DNA from: Paroedura picta
Lineage: Eukaryota; Chordata; Lepidosauria; Squamata; Gekkonidae
Length of the DNA: 64,000 nucleotides
Assembly: GCF_049243985.1 (NCBI RefSeq)
Contig: NC_135379.1
Coordinates: 26,361,001-26,425,000, forward strand
Direction: 5' to 3'
A program made the position numbers and the translations under genes. Positions 24,093 to 36,181 of the stretch are shown here, piece by piece. Each line of letters starts with the position of its first letter. Position 1 is the first letter of the stretch. The notes below the pieces were generated by a model. The model searched no databases, had not been told where the DNA came from, and saw nothing but the letters and a program-made list of their open reading frames with translations.

Positions 24093-24389
24093 AGTACTCT
24101 AGGACTCAGGAAATATAGGTAATGTATATTGTTTATCTTTCCTCATTTTCCCCTCACAACATCTCTATTAAGTGAATTGGGTTAAGAAAGAGTGGCCCAA
24201 GCACAGCAAGTTTCTAGTAGATTGTACTGATTCTCTCAGGTCTCTACATAAGTCTACATGGGCTCTGATGGGTGGATGGGTATGGATGTGAATGCATGTA
24301 TGTACACACAGCATCGCCCTCACAAAAGCATTCCTGTTCATATGATTAAAGAACCATCTTTAGGTGCATAATCCTGTGCTTATTTTTGT

Positions 24390-24608
24390 GTTGGTTAAGA
24401 ATGGCGGCTTCTAATCTGGCGAGCTGGGTTTGATTCCCCATTCCTCCACAAGTAGCCGGGTGACCTTGTCAGAGCTCTCTCAGCCTCACCTACCTCACAG
24501 GGTGTCTGTTGTGTGAGGGGGGAAGGGAAGGCAACTGTAACCCGCTTTGAGATTCCTTCTGGTAGTGAAAAGTGGGGTATAAAAACCAACTCATCCTCCT
24601 CCCCCTCC
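24390..24608 (+). mobile_element. tRNA-derived CORE/MIR-like SINE
   Basis: Head 'ttggttaagaatggcggctt' and a B-box-like GGTTTGATTCCCC, then the body 'cagcctcacctacctcacag' (CORE-like, as in MIR), 'aacccgctttgag' and a 3' end 'gtataaaaaccaactcatcc' running into a pyrimidine-rich tail. Same family as 36,741, 40,995 and 53,672. Confidence 0.8.
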
Positions 24609-25395
24609 AAAAATTAAGGGGAATATGATTTGAATATGGTAATCATTAAATTTATGGTGAGTCTTGAAAACAGACCTAAGGTTTGGGAGCAATTACATTT
24701 ATTTTACTTGGCATTGACAAAACTACATCACTTTCACCAACCATTTTTATGTTTTACAGGACTGGATTTATAGGATTTGCCTTGAATTTACTTCTGCAGA
24801 GGTGTTTGGGAGTCTCTCTGGAGCACTCTTTGAAGGTCTGATGTAATGTCTATTCCACTTGGTTAAAATAATCCCAGCAGCAACTTGGCTCATCAAAACA
24901 AAACATGAATCTAAGCTTGTGGGGAACATGTTGGAGAACTGTCCTGCCTAAAAACATAGGTTGGCAGTGAAAATAAATAGCACGAATCTGCTCTCTTTAA
25001 ATGAACAGGAGTGCATATCTGGAACATGCAGATGAATTCACAAGTAGACACTACTAGCAAATCATTATGGCTAGTTTAGTTTGGGGATTTTAAAGAGATA
25101 TCCTGAAAGGCTAGGAGTGTTCATTCAGATATTCCCACACTGAACATCTGAAATTATCCCGGACCCTTCCAAAGCTTAGGGAGTAACACAACTTTATCTC
25201 CCAGAAATTATGGAGTTTTTCAGGAAGGGAGAAAGAGGAGGCTGGTCCCAGCAAACAGCTGTTTGGTGGTGCATGGTCTTTCAAAATTGTAAATGACCAT
25301 TCTTTTCTACAAATAGACCAGGCCTCTGGAATGTTAGAGCAGTTATAATCCCAGGAGATCTCCATCCGCTACTTGGAGGCTGGAAACCCTACCAC
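24609..25395. other. Mostly unrecognised; edge of a lizard interspersed repeat
   Basis: At 25,325-25,395 the minus strand carries a segment ('ggagatctcctgggattata') also present within the Helitrons at 45 kb and 60 kb and at 49,975-50,275. The rest is unrecognised. Confidence 0.4.
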
Positions 25396-25510
25396 CACAG
25401 AACTCCAGAGTTCCTACACAAAGGCAGGCAACGGCAAACAACCTCTGAATGTCTCTTGCCTTGAAAACTCTGTAGGGTTCTCATCAGTCAGCTGCAACTT
25501 GACAGCATTT
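25396..25510 (+). mobile_element. 5S-rRNA-derived SINE, body and tail
   Basis: Contains the body phrase 'aggcaacggcaaacaacctc' and the tail 'cttgccttgaaaactctgta' then 'cagctgcaacttgacagca', matching the reverse of the 53,153 and 57,833 copies. The 5S-like head is missing. Confidence 0.65.
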
Positions 25511-25554
25511 TATACACACCTAAGGAGGGATGAGACAGTCTACATTGAGTAGAT

Positions 25555-25790
25555 GGGAGAAGTTTCTTCACGCGAGTGAAAGGTGGAGGGGGAGGTGGTC
25601 AGGAACGGGGTGTCCCCTACCTGATTGGTCCTCCGGAGGATGAGTGACCTCCCCAAGGGCCAATCAGGGAGGTGGAGGAAGTCGGGGATGGGGCATCCCC
25701 TGCAAGATTGGTCCCCGGGGGGCAACTAATGTCCTCAAAGGCCAATCAGACTGTGAATGTTTTGGGCATATGCATACCGGGCATTATTAT
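25555..25790. repeat. GC-rich hairpin patch with alternating ATTGG/CCAAT
   Basis: Four CCAAT-type pentamers alternate in orientation: CTGATTGGTCC (near 25,622), GGGCCAATCAGG (near 25,656), AGATTGGTCCCC (near 25,704) and GGCCAATCAG (near 25,740). Adjacent pairs form stems of 9-11 bp. The layout recalls the GGGACCAATCGG hairpin in the CpG-rich Helitron at 61.8 kb, so it may be a related mobile element. Confidence 0.5.
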
Positions 25791-26052
25791 GCGGAATGAT
25801 GATTATTAGAAATGTTTTAGTGATTGCTATATCCTACTTTAATGAGAAGTTTGACATTATATCCTGCTTTCAATAGACAGTAGATATACAAAACCAAAAC
25901 CTTCACAAGTCTTATCTAGCTGTGCTTCTAATGGGGCGCAATCACTGAACAAATAGTTTGAGGAAAGGTATGTATTAGTTCCATGTGCTCTGACAACAGA
26001 AATCTGTTCCATTTGAAGGGGCAGGTTATTTCTTTTGAAGGGGATTCCATAT

Positions 26053-26265
26053 TAAGGTGACCAGATTGTCCCACTTTTGGTGGGACATCTGGGGGCACCT
26101 GGCAAATTGTACTTATGTTGGAATTAAATATATATATATTACAATACTATTTTTGTGTTCTATGAAACTTTTTGTTGTTCCATATAGACCAATTTTTTAC
26201 TCAAGAACCCCCCCCCCCTGGTCAATGGTGTCCTGCTTTACCAATATTGAAATCTGGTCACCTTA
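26053..26265. mobile_element. hAT MITE (TAAGGTGACC family), complete
   Basis: A 213-bp element with termini TAAGGTGACCAGATTG and AATCTGGTCACCTTA. The 8-bp target duplication differs at one base (ttccatat left, ttccacat right). Confidence 0.88.
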
Positions 26266-27550
26266 TTCCACATTCAATCAATGGGAGTTTAACTTCCTGC
26301 AATTAAGGCTACAACCCAAGCAAGAAGAGGAAGATGTGCATTTCTATCATGCTTTGCCAAACTACAGCAGAGCTGGAAGCATAATGGACTTCGACTGCTT
26401 TTCAGATGGCTTTGTTTGTAAACTGAAGATAAGGATCTTGGTGCATCTCTTCCTCAGCTGAAAGTTGACTCCGAGCCATTACTGCCAGACAGAATGTCTT
26501 GGGTTTATCTAAATTATTTTAATTACAAACATTCTTTAAAGAGCACTGTAAGATGATGACAATAAAAACTGTTGTTAAATAGCGTTTTTTTTCCAGTGCA
26601 ACATTTAACAAAGGCTCAGACTGTCTACTAGTGTAAAACTTCCAAAGCAGAAGGTATTTGTGATGGTCCATAATCGAAAAGTTAAATGGTTGAAAGAAAA
26701 GAAGTCAAAAGATAAGTTAACATGGAACCTTAAAAAAAAATTATCTTGTGTACTGGGACTATCTACTTCAGAGCAACATGCACTCATCTTCTCTACGGCA
26801 AGAGTTAGTGTTTAATATTCAGCTATGTGTATGCTAATCAGAGGACAAAGCTTAGAAAAAAAATATAAACACCATCAATAGTTGCATGGTATGGCCTACT
26901 ATGAAAGCCTGGGAAGGAGACTCTTCCCTGCACAGAAATGTACACTTCTCCCTTACCTCCACCAGTCTATTCATCTTCCTAATTAGCTATAGCTCACTGC
27001 TTCTTCTAACAGCTGTGTCTGTACATAATGGATGATGAATGACTGACATCATGCTGGCAGCTGGGAGAGGAGTAAGCTAGCTGGTTAGCTGCCTAGTGGA
27101 GCTCAGGAGCTCTCACTGCAATGATTGCAGGGCACTTTTATACAGACAAAATGGCACCCATTCATCAAGCAGATGAACAATGCAGCCATTGTGCACGCCT
27201 AAGACCAGAAAACCTCCAAACAAACCCCAAACCATCCTGGCCTACCTGAAATCCTTAAAATCAGCACCCTAATTCTATTTAAATTTTTTAAATCTGGAAA
27301 CTGGCCTAAAATAATAAAAACTGACCTGGCCATCCAATTCCTACCAAGTTGCATCTGTGCATTCTCAGACATTGCTCAAACCTGGCATTCTCAGACATTG
27401 CTCCCCCCACACACATACACACAAACACACACATTCTTTTTCTCATTTGGACTGCCTCCCCCTCCCCTGGAAACAGGGTGCCCAGAGAAGTGCACTGAGA
27501 GGTACCTACGTCAAGGGTGTGTAAAATGTAATCCCTTTGTCCATTGGTGG
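26266..27550. other. Unrecognised stretch
   Basis: No feature recognised. Short CA-rich runs near 27,405-27,435. Confidence 0.4.
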
Positions 27551-27558
27551 CTTTAGAG

Positions 27559-27705
27559 CAGGGGTAGAGCAGGGGTAGTCAACCTGTGGTCCTACAGATG
27601 TTCATGGACTACAATTCCCATAAGCCCCTGCCAGCAAATGCTGGCAGGGGCTCATGGGAATTATAGTCCATGGACATCTGGAGGACCACAGGTTGACCAC
27701 CCGTG
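27559..27705. mobile_element. Palindromic hAT MITE (CAGGGGTAGTC family)
   Basis: A 147-bp copy with 8-bp target duplication CTTTAGAG (27,551-27,558 and 27,706-27,713). The first 11 bp of the left end are duplicated (gcaggggtaga repeated), an end-slippage oddity. Both arms keep the ACTACAATTCCCA or near-identical motif. Confidence 0.92.
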
Positions 27706-27713
27706 CTTTAGAG

Positions 27714-29783
27714 GGAGGACTATATTTGGTGTCATTATCTTTTAAAATAGTTACAGCAGATGCCCAAATTCAATCCCCATCTTAAAAAATGCTCCTGAAA
27801 TTCTGGAACCTGGGGGGAGGGGGATGATTTGAATTCCAAAGTGGTTCTGTTCTACCCCAAGATCAGGAATAAATGGCAAATGTCCTCCATGAACTTGGAT
27901 CTGAAATTACAATGAAAGTTTTCTCAGAGCAACCCCCTAATGAGAACCACAGGTTAATGCATTTGGCCTCTGTTACATTCTCTCACGCATTAAAATGATA
28001 GTCACCAAGTAAGATGAGATACTGTTTTGTAATTTTTATGACACTGCAGAAGAACACAGGAGGACTTTGTAATAATAATCTGGCATACATGGCTGAATTT
28101 CAGATTCAAAGGAGTTTTAAAAACAGCAACATACAACTAACAGAAGGATCAACTATCTTGGGCAAACAAATGAAACCAGAATCAAGCCATACAGTTTGCC
28201 CTGATAGCCCTTTTTTGCTAACAAAATGTGTGGAGTGGAATGGAGGGAAAGATAAAGCCATTCCTGCCATGTTCAGTAGATGTTTCTCCCACCACACAAA
28301 AATTTTAGGTGAGGGCTGGGTCATACATTAAATGCGGGTTGGGTTCAAGTTTTCCCCAACTCAACTGAGGTTTCATGTTTTGTTTAATTAGACCTTTGGT
28401 GTCTTTGGTTTCCTGGCTTTTTGAAGGGGCAGGGTATTTCTTGCAGATTCCTGGCCTCCAAAGGTAGTACAGCTCTGGAAACATCTCAGAAGATGTCTAG
28501 ATAGTGTTTTGATGTATTCATGATTCATTTGGTTGAAAATGGCAGCAAATGATTGCATCACAACTAAAAATAAAAAAATTCAGGTCACTGAACTGTAAAC
28601 ATGATTGTCTTTGTTTTGGTTCTGGTTCAGTCATCATTCTGACTTTTGTACAATGGCTGTGGGTCTGTTCCAATGGAGGAAAAAATAAACATCAGGCCTT
28701 TATTTCCACTTAGTTCAGGTTTGGTTTGGTTCCCCAGTTTAAATTAAGGAAGTATATAGTAGGCATATGCCATTTAATACCAACAGTGGATTTGCACAAA
28801 TAAAGAGAAGGGGCTAAGATATGGCAACGTATTTTGAAAAAACTGAATCACTTTGAACAATGTAAAGTCAAACTCTTAGGTCCACCTAGTTTCCGTGTGT
28901 GATTAGCCATGATTATCTTTCCCTGGATTGCAAACCGTGCTCCTAAAATATACTTCTTGTCTCTCTTGTCAAAAACACATTTGCTTGGATGGAAGTTTCA
29001 CAGATTTTTGTGATAGCTGTATGTGAATTGCGTCTTAGAGCTCAACTCAGAACTGTTTTAAACAAAAGTATTTGTAATGCAGTCAGTGGCAGGAGTCCAA
29101 AGAGCTGCTTAGGGGTTTACACGGGGTGGTGGAATATTCTTAGTTTTGTTCTTTGAACAGTTAATTCCCCTTACCCTACAATGCTGTGTATCAAACGGCA
29201 TTAAAGACTCTCTTCACCACCATATGGCAATTGCTGGAGAAAGAAGTCTGCTGTCCCAAGCCCCCTTGAGCTCATAGAACTAATGTCATGGCTCCCTGTA
29301 TCCTAGCCAATACGTTTCCATTGATGTCAGTGAGAATGAACTTGCTTCAAGTTAAGCATCCTTCACTGGGGCCACCAAGCAAATTTAGATATGAGGCAAG
29401 CAACATTGTCTCAGGTAGCTCAGTTATATGACACATGGCTGCTGAATGAGGACCAAAGTAGGGTAGCTGAGAATCACTACCTAAGACCATTTATGCACTG
29501 GAGGTTTCATACCGGGCTGCAGGCTAGAGTTGCCCTACCTCTTCCTGCACCCACATGGGGGAGCATTTGGCCCGGTGCACCTCATCTGCCCCCAATCTGT
29601 GCTCCTGCATGGGAGCTGGGCCAGTGAAGTTCCCAGTCCATAAACAGTCTAAGAGCAATATCCAGCCATGTGTGGCTCTAGCTGGAGTTCATATAAACCA
29701 CCATCTTCATGTTCACTGCAGTTCAATCTACGTATAATTAGGAAAGTGACAGCAGCAAATTCCGCCTGAACAGCCGATACATA
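27714..29783. other. Unrecognised stretch
   Basis: About 2 kb with no recognised repeat. The open frame at 28,014-28,331 (105 codons) has an antisense partner of similar length and no domain. Confidence 0.4.
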
Positions 29784-29791
29784 TTTTAAGT

Positions 29792-29899
29792 CAGGGGTAG
29801 TCAAACTGTGACCCTCCAGATGTAAATGGACTACAATTCCACAATTCTCATGGGAATTGTAGTCCATGGACATCTGAAGGGCCGCAGTTTGACTACCCG
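29792..29899. mobile_element. Palindromic hAT MITE (CAGGGGTAGTC family), shortened
   Basis: A 108-bp copy with perfect 8-bp duplication TTTTAAGT (29,784-29,791 and 29,900-29,907). The loop and part of the left arm are deleted, and the right terminus has lost two bases. Confidence 0.92.
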
Positions 29900-29907
29900 T
29901 TTTAAGT

Positions 29908-31482
29908 GTTTAGCCACAGATTGCATGCTGGCTCCAATAGCAAGGAAGCAATTAAATATTTGTTAAAGTACAGAAGAAACTCTTTGTTTCTCGCTCAACA
30001 CTGTATCTTCCAAAGGCAACTGAAAGAAATAAAACCATGTTTCCAAGTTCAACACCTGTCCCTTTGCCTGAGGCTTGGGATACCTTCCAAAGAAAATGCC
30101 ATATTAGATAATCATAACTTGGGGGGGGGGGAGTTTTCTGCCAGATTATTTACACAATGCAGTTAGAAGAGTCTTAAAACCCTTGGTTGATGATGCACAG
30201 TCCCTCTGCAATTAAGCTTTTCCACATTTCTGAAAGATTGTGGAATGGGATGTCATGATTACTCTTGCATCCATTTATTGCAATGGTAGATGTAAGCCCA
30301 TTTTCTTTTGACACATGCCATATCCTTTTTTTCCCCTACCTGTTTTGAAAATAGTGGACCACCATAGAACGACTCCAGCAATGAAGAATTTATTAGCCTC
30401 AGCTGTTCTTAGTCTTCTTAGCACTTCTTACTGGCCCCTTGCTGGTACATCCTCCAATCTACTGAACATAAAAAGAGACCATTATACAAAGAATCACACA
30501 AAGGGGTTTAAGGAAATGTTTTATTGTTGTGGCATGATCCTGAAGCAATGCAGAAGTGCAAGTTTTACTGTTGTAGCATTTCCCCATAGCAATGTGGATA
30601 TGTAATTTAAAAAAATAATAATTTTGGGACTTGGGGGGAGGGAAGGAAGCTTGAGTCCCTAAAACAACTGCTGTGAAGGGATTGGTGGCTTTCATTGATT
30701 GACAACCCGAGGAGCTTGGGGGAAACTTTGGGTAGTCTACACTTCCTGCTTCTCTGCCATCTTGTTGGGAGGCAAAAAACCACAACAAGATGGTAGGATA
30801 ACATGGGAGGGGTCTCCCATCAGGAAGCATGCAAACGTGTGGTTTCATATCTTGCATTTGCAAGCAGGAGGTGGCGTGCATTTTATGCCTCCATGCGGAA
30901 TTGGTCAAAGTTCTAACTCTACTTTGAAATGTGATCATTAGCAAGTACTGGCCCAGATGATATTTCAGCAACAGTTTAACCTATTGCAAATTGAATTACA
31001 TATTGTAGTAATAAATGGGCTTGGCTTGATGTTTGATTACTGAATTTGATTAGTTGGCACATTTTGCTTCATTCAGTACAAGGCTTGATTATAGCTATGC
31101 TTCATGCAATGAGAAGTCCCATCCAGCTTTACAGCAATTGGCTAAACACTCTGATTCAAGGGATAAATGCACTGCTACTTATTGGCTGTGAGTTAAGAGC
31201 TACCTCCAAAGAAAACATGTCCACAGTGTGCAGGCAAACCATTGAGTGTGGAAAGAGCAGACTTCATGCCAATCCTCTTTATTTACTGCCAACTAATAAT
31301 CAAAGCAAATGCTAAGAACATTTCTCAGAGGATGAGGAGTATAAAAATAATCTTTGTTACAACTCAGAACTATTCCACATCCTGTGGATAATCATAATAA
31401 AGGGGCATAGGGTTTCAATTCCCTAAATTCACACTTCACTATGTTCAGTAACTCATGGAACAACTCAGAATGTTATGAAAAT
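29908..31482. other. Unrecognised stretch
   Basis: The longest frame (30,459-30,971, minus, 170 codons) overlaps frames on both strands and has no recognisable domain. Nothing else seen. Confidence 0.4.
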
Positions 31483-31560
31483 AATATTAATGGTCTGGTT
31501 CAGTTTCTACAACATACAAGGAAAGGAGGTTTAGAATTAACACTGAAACGCCATCCTTCA
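31483..31560 (+). repeat. 78-bp direct duplication, copy 1
   Basis: Identical at 77 of 78 positions to 32,901-32,978, starting AATATTAATGGTCTGGTTCA and ending CATCCTTCA. The two lie 1,418 bp apart in the same orientation. Confidence 0.95.
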
Positions 31561-31734
31561 GCCACAGTGTTGTTTATGTGCACATACTCTGGACATGTAT
31601 GGCCCCGATTATAAAGAGTGATCTCATTTATTTCTGACTCTTTCATCATTATGATTCCTGAAATTACCTAATTCCTTCTGCATGTCACTTTCCTTCATGT
31701 CTTCCGCCAGGCATTTGGTTGAGACCAGGCATAG

Positions 31735-31980
31735 CCAACAGCGACTGAAGGGCCCCTGCTCCCCCCCTCCCTCCCAGAACTCCACCAGAGCACTCTGGAC
31801 CTGTTTGCACTGTTGCGTTATTTATACTATTATATTGTTATATCATTATACTGTTATAGCCATTAGTTATTAATATTATTGCACGGTTATTCATAAGTTA
31901 TAGATTGTTTCATGTATTGTTCATATGTTCTATGTAAACTGTCCTGAGCCTCCGGGGAGGGCAGTATATAAATATAAATA
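31735..31980 (+). mobile_element. L2/CR1-type LINE 3' UTR
   Basis: Ends 'aaactgtcctgagcctccgg' then 'ggagggcagtatataaatat', the standard lizard L2/CR1 tail. The A/T tail runs straight into the pentanucleotide array, which probably grew from it. Confidence 0.7.
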
Positions 31981-31990
31981 TAATATTAAT

Positions 31991-32215
31991 ATAATATAAT
32001 ATAATATAATATAATATAATATAATATAATATAATATAATATAATATAATATAATATAATATAATATAATATAATATAATATAATATAATATAATATAAC
32101 ATAACATAACATAACATAACATAACATAACATAACATAACATAACATAACATAACATAACATAACATAACATAACATAACATAACATAACATAACATAAC
32201 ATAACATAATATAAT
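31991..32215. repeat. Two-phase pentanucleotide array (ATAAT)21(ATAAC)22(ATAAT)2
   Basis: Pure ATAAT units at 31,991-32,095, a clean switch to ATAAC at 32,096-32,205, then two ATAAT units. No impure unit was seen within either block. The minus-strand frames repeating MLCYV or YYIIL are by-products. Confidence 0.97.
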
Positions 32216-32468
32216 ATATGCACATTGACTTCTGTTATACTAGTGCTGAGGAGTAAACAGCATCTACTAAGATAAAAGTTGCATTTTATTTGTACTTGTT
32301 GTTCAGTTAATTTACAAAAGCCATGAAAAAAGACTGGTTAATGGTTGCGCTGTAATTTCTTATGCTGATCTAAGAAAGTTCTTAGGTGTACAAAGATGAA
32401 TGGGGCTCAGAGCTTAAACAGCCCTCAAAGCACTTGTGCATGGGGACTTATTCAGTGGGTTCTTCCAT

Positions 32469-32810
32469 CAGGCTTTCTCAACCAGAGTTTCATGAAACCC
32501 TGGTGTTTCTTGATGACCCTGGAAGGGTTTTCCGAATGGGTGGGAGATAATTAATTTTGATAATTTTTAAAAAATGTGTTAAACATTTATTGGGTGATAT
32601 GATCATATATGGTCATGTTGATCTTCCCTCCCTCACAAAATGGCCAATGATGGGCCTAGAGGAGGTGTGAAGGTGAGGGGCCCCGAGTGGGCATGTCCAC
32701 AGCTATGTTTCACAATAATATTATGCACAACTGCATCACTTCTGGTGTTTCTCAAAGACAGAGGAATGTTTCAGGGGGTTCTCAATAGTAAAACAAGCTG
32801 AGAAAGGCTG
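32469..32810. mobile_element. hAT-type non-autonomous element (CAGGCTTTCTCAACC family)
   Basis: The left end CAGGCTTTCTCAACCAG matches the complement of the right end (CAGCCTTTCTCAGCTTG). 342 bp, no coding capacity. No 8-bp duplication remains. A truncated relative lies at 37,023. Confidence 0.7.
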
Positions 32811-32900
32811 ATCTGAATGATTGACAGGACATATTACAGCATCGGAGCAGTATTCAAGGTTGGTTCCCCAACATCAGCATTGGTATATTCCAGGAAGGTT

Positions 32901-32978
32901 AATATTAATGGTCTGGTTCAGTTTCTACAACATACAAGGAAAGGAGGTTTAGAATTAACACTGAAACACCATCCTTCA
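32901..32978 (+). repeat. 78-bp direct duplication, copy 2
   Basis: Partner of 31,483-31,560, with one difference. It is followed after 2 bp by the perfect hairpin at 32,981. Confidence 0.95.
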
Positions 32979-32980
32979 TC

Positions 32981-33032
32981 CTGAAAGAGTGTGGGCAGAG
33001 TCTTATGTACGACTCTGCCCACACTCTTTCAG
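32981..33032. repeat. Perfect 22-bp stem hairpin
   Basis: The 22-bp stem beginning CTGAAAGAGTGTGGGCAGAG (and ending in TC) is repeated as its exact complement after the 8-base loop TTATGTAC. Confidence 0.97.
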
Positions 33033-33925
33033 TGGTGTCCTGTCCACTCTAAAGGTGGAATGACTTGGTAGGCTTTTAAGATATTGATAAAAGTAAGAGA
33101 AAGAATGCAGGAGCAGTATAGTAATTAGAAATATATACACTGAGCTAGAAACATCCAGTTCAAACAACTGATGATATATTGTTATTGTCCTTAGTTTAAA
33201 TTCACATCATTTTCATTACTAGCATAGTTTTTAAAGCCATATTACACCATTAGTAACCTTTGAGGCATACACCCCAGTTATACGATATTTCGATGACTTT
33301 TTTATATGCAATGGAAATTTTAAAAGAACATTCCCAAATGCATTTGATTTAATCGGGGAAGGGGGGGATGGTGCCATGAAAGAGAAAGTGCAAAAATAAA
33401 TGTGCAGGAGTCCTTTTCTCTCAAGGGAGAAAAGAAATAAAAATGGGGATCTTCAAATTGGCCCAGGCAGCTACTCACACCCAGTCTCATCTCTACAAAC
33501 TGCAGTTCAAACAGCCTTAGTAACTAACAATATGGGAATGCTAAGGCTGCTGCGCCTCCTAAGGCTGTTGGAAAGGTTATTCCAATAAATGGCTGTAAAC
33601 TAATGGAGCGTTTTCATGGAGCACCATTGGAGGGCATTTGGGGCTACAGTGGAAGTGGGAGGCAGTGGATGGAAATCCTTCTATGCATAGAAAAACTACA
33701 TTGGCTCTAAACCAGTCCATGCAAGGTGCCTTGAAAATTTAGGAACAAAAGTTAATATTATTATTAATATAAGTTGCTTAAAAAGACCAAAAGCTTGCCT
33801 TATATATTTCAGCTCAATTCTTAATTCTTATTGTACTAGATTTCTTCTAAATTATCCAGTTGTGGCACAACAAACAAGGCTGCCTAAATTAACAAAGCTC
33901 TGCATGAATGCTCACTACATCCCAG
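33033..33925. other. Unrecognised stretch
   Basis: No feature recognised. Confidence 0.4.
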
Positions 33926-33929
33926 TGTG

Positions 33930-34046
33930 CAGTTTGGGGGACCCGCAGTGCTCCTTGTCAACACAGTTGAGAATTTTCTGCATTCTGCAGGGGGTTGGAC
34001 TAGATGACCCTGGAGATCCCTTCTAATTCTAAGATTCTATGAATCT
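33930..34046 (+). mobile_element. CR1 LINE 3' end
   Basis: Contains 'gggggttggactagatgacc' and 'gatcccttctaattctaaga' then 'ttctatgaat', the conserved CR1 3' terminus with its short repeat tail. Confidence 0.8.
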
Positions 34047-35454
34047 GTGCAGAAGTTACTGCTCATCTACTTTAGTTCCTCCTGAGGGTGAACTTATAAT
34101 GTATCATTACTAAGAGGGGGGGAAATGGCTGAGGAAGTGGGAAATTACTGTCACTAGATTCTTATTGATAGAAATCAATAAGCCAAAGAAATCCTTGTGA
34201 TTTATCTCACTTTGTAATTAGCATTCTTCGAGGTAATTTCCATTTCAAGAAGTAGGGATGAGGAAGTAGAGAATTACCATTCTCATTCTTTAGCCTGTGT
34301 GTATGTATGTGTGCATGCGCACACACATTTTTATTGCCAAGTCATCCTGCAAATCTCTAATTTGATCACTGAAAGCATTTTCTTCTGCCTTGAGTGATCA
34401 AAGCTTTCATCAAAACTAAATAGTTTATGTCAAATTGGATTGAAAAGCAATCCAAATTCCCAAAGAAAACAAACTCCAGAAACTAAGTATACACTGCAGT
34501 AGCTCTTTGCATTTGCTGGTTGAATGAACTCCTAGGAGTACAGTAGATGTATTAAACCTGACATTGCTGTGTTGAACTTGCAGACTTATTAATGGGAAAC
34601 AGTGGAATTTGGCACAATGGTTCTGATTGTCCTCTTGTCTCTCATCGAGAAATATCAGCAGTAACAATTCCATTTTACCCGTTATGTGGTCCCAAAGGAA
34701 AATAAAACATTTCCCCCTTTTGATTGTCAATCTGCAGTTTGCAAGCAGGAGAGTAAAATAAAAACATTTGTGGTAATGTGAGCTATTTAATCAAACACTT
34801 TCACACTCTGCTAATCTAAAATAATCTGTGAACAAATTCAACTCATTCCTATTCTTTCCCTTATAGGCCTCAAATCTGTCGTTACGATACAGTGACAATA
34901 GTTTTTACCCAATCTCTAGTCGTCATCCTTCTTACTACAACTAAATTATAAAGAAATAACTGATTGTTAGCAGAAAGAAGCAAAGGAGTCCAGTAGGATT
35001 TTTACAGCAAAGCTGATACAACCAGGAAATCTGGGAGGTAACCAGAGCCTAATACACACTCACAACATGCTCCAAGAAAGTTTGCTAATATTGTCAGTGC
35101 TTTGGGCTTATCTCAGAATTCCTCAGATGTTTGGCACCTAAGGAGGAACAGTCATTCTCTCTTCAACTTTCACTTTGGCTGAAATCCATAAAAAACAAGG
35201 GCAGCAAGAGGCCCACTGAGAAAGTTTGCTTCTTTCGAGGCCCAAGTAAATGGATGTTCACCTACTAAAATGTACACAAAATAGGATGGATGTTTGCATG
35301 GTCATAATAAATCAGAAGCAAGTATGGGGAGCTGGCATGATGCATGGCTTGTAGACAGGAAATCCAAGGGACATTTGGAGGTAGGTTGCCATGTCCTGAC
35401 TCCACATTATGACCCTTAGTGTTCCTTGGGGGAATTCCATCAAAATCCTTGGAG
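34047..35454. other. Unrecognised stretch
   Basis: No feature recognised. Confidence 0.4.
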
Positions 35455-35560
35455 ATTTCCCATCCCAAAACTAGCCAGAGATGGCCCTGCTTAGCTTCTG
35501 AGATCTGATGGAATCAGGATTGCCTGGGCTATCCAGGGCTTAACAGGGCAATATACCCTT
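35455..35560 (-). mobile_element. 5S-rRNA-derived SINE, head
   Basis: The minus strand carries a 5S-like head: the complement of 'ccctgcttagcttctgagat' and 'ctgatggaatcagg' matches the 5S rRNA segment around its internal promoter. Confidence 0.7.
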
Positions 35561-36173
35561 CCCAACTCCTCCCCTTCCCAAGCTCCCTCCTCCAAGAGTT
35601 TTCCTATACAGAGTTGGCAACCTGAAGCCGACATCTTCTACTGCCTCCCAAGCAATCGATTCAAGTAGTCCTCCTAGCAGGGCTCACTCAAGTTTCACTC
35701 CAATGTTAGTATTAGATCCTGCCCATCCTTCTCTTTCAATTGAAGTGCTGAAAATACAAGGGTGCCAGCCCTACCTCTCACTATAGGCTCAGTTAGGTAT
35801 TGTTTTAGACCATTCCCAAATGGGTTTTCTGTGCCTAGTTTGATGCAGTTGGGAATGTTGTGTGTGTGGGGTGTGGGGGTGGGGTTGCTTCTTTACCAGA
35901 ACCTGTAGTACATTTAGGTGCCTCCTGGTGATTTCATTGGCTTTTCTGTAATCTTTTATGATTTGTTTTGCTACCAAAGTTTTGGAAAAGGAGCAGCAAT
36001 GCCTGGATGGCTTTTGGGATTTTCTCCATCCCATACAACAGTCATTTCCCCTGCCTTGCCCCCACAGCAGCCATTTCCTTCCTGTGTCACTTGGGGGAGG
36101 AGCTTTTATCAGAATATTGACAAAAAAATCTGTGTATCAGGTTCTCTGCATTCCTAGCTTTCATTTTTAGATA
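35561..36173. other. Unrecognised stretch
   Basis: No feature recognised. Frames at 35,789-36,170 overlap on both strands. Confidence 0.4.
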
Positions 36174-36181
36174 GTCTAACC

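Noticed and set aside
30459-30971. 170-codon minus-strand open frame
   Set aside because: Overlaps plus-strand frames at 30,315-30,605 and 30,699-30,941 and shows no motif or compositional sign of coding.
31910-32225. Minus-strand frames repeating MLCYV and YYIIL
   Set aside because: Direct translation of the pentanucleotide array. A 5-bp unit always gives a 5-residue period.
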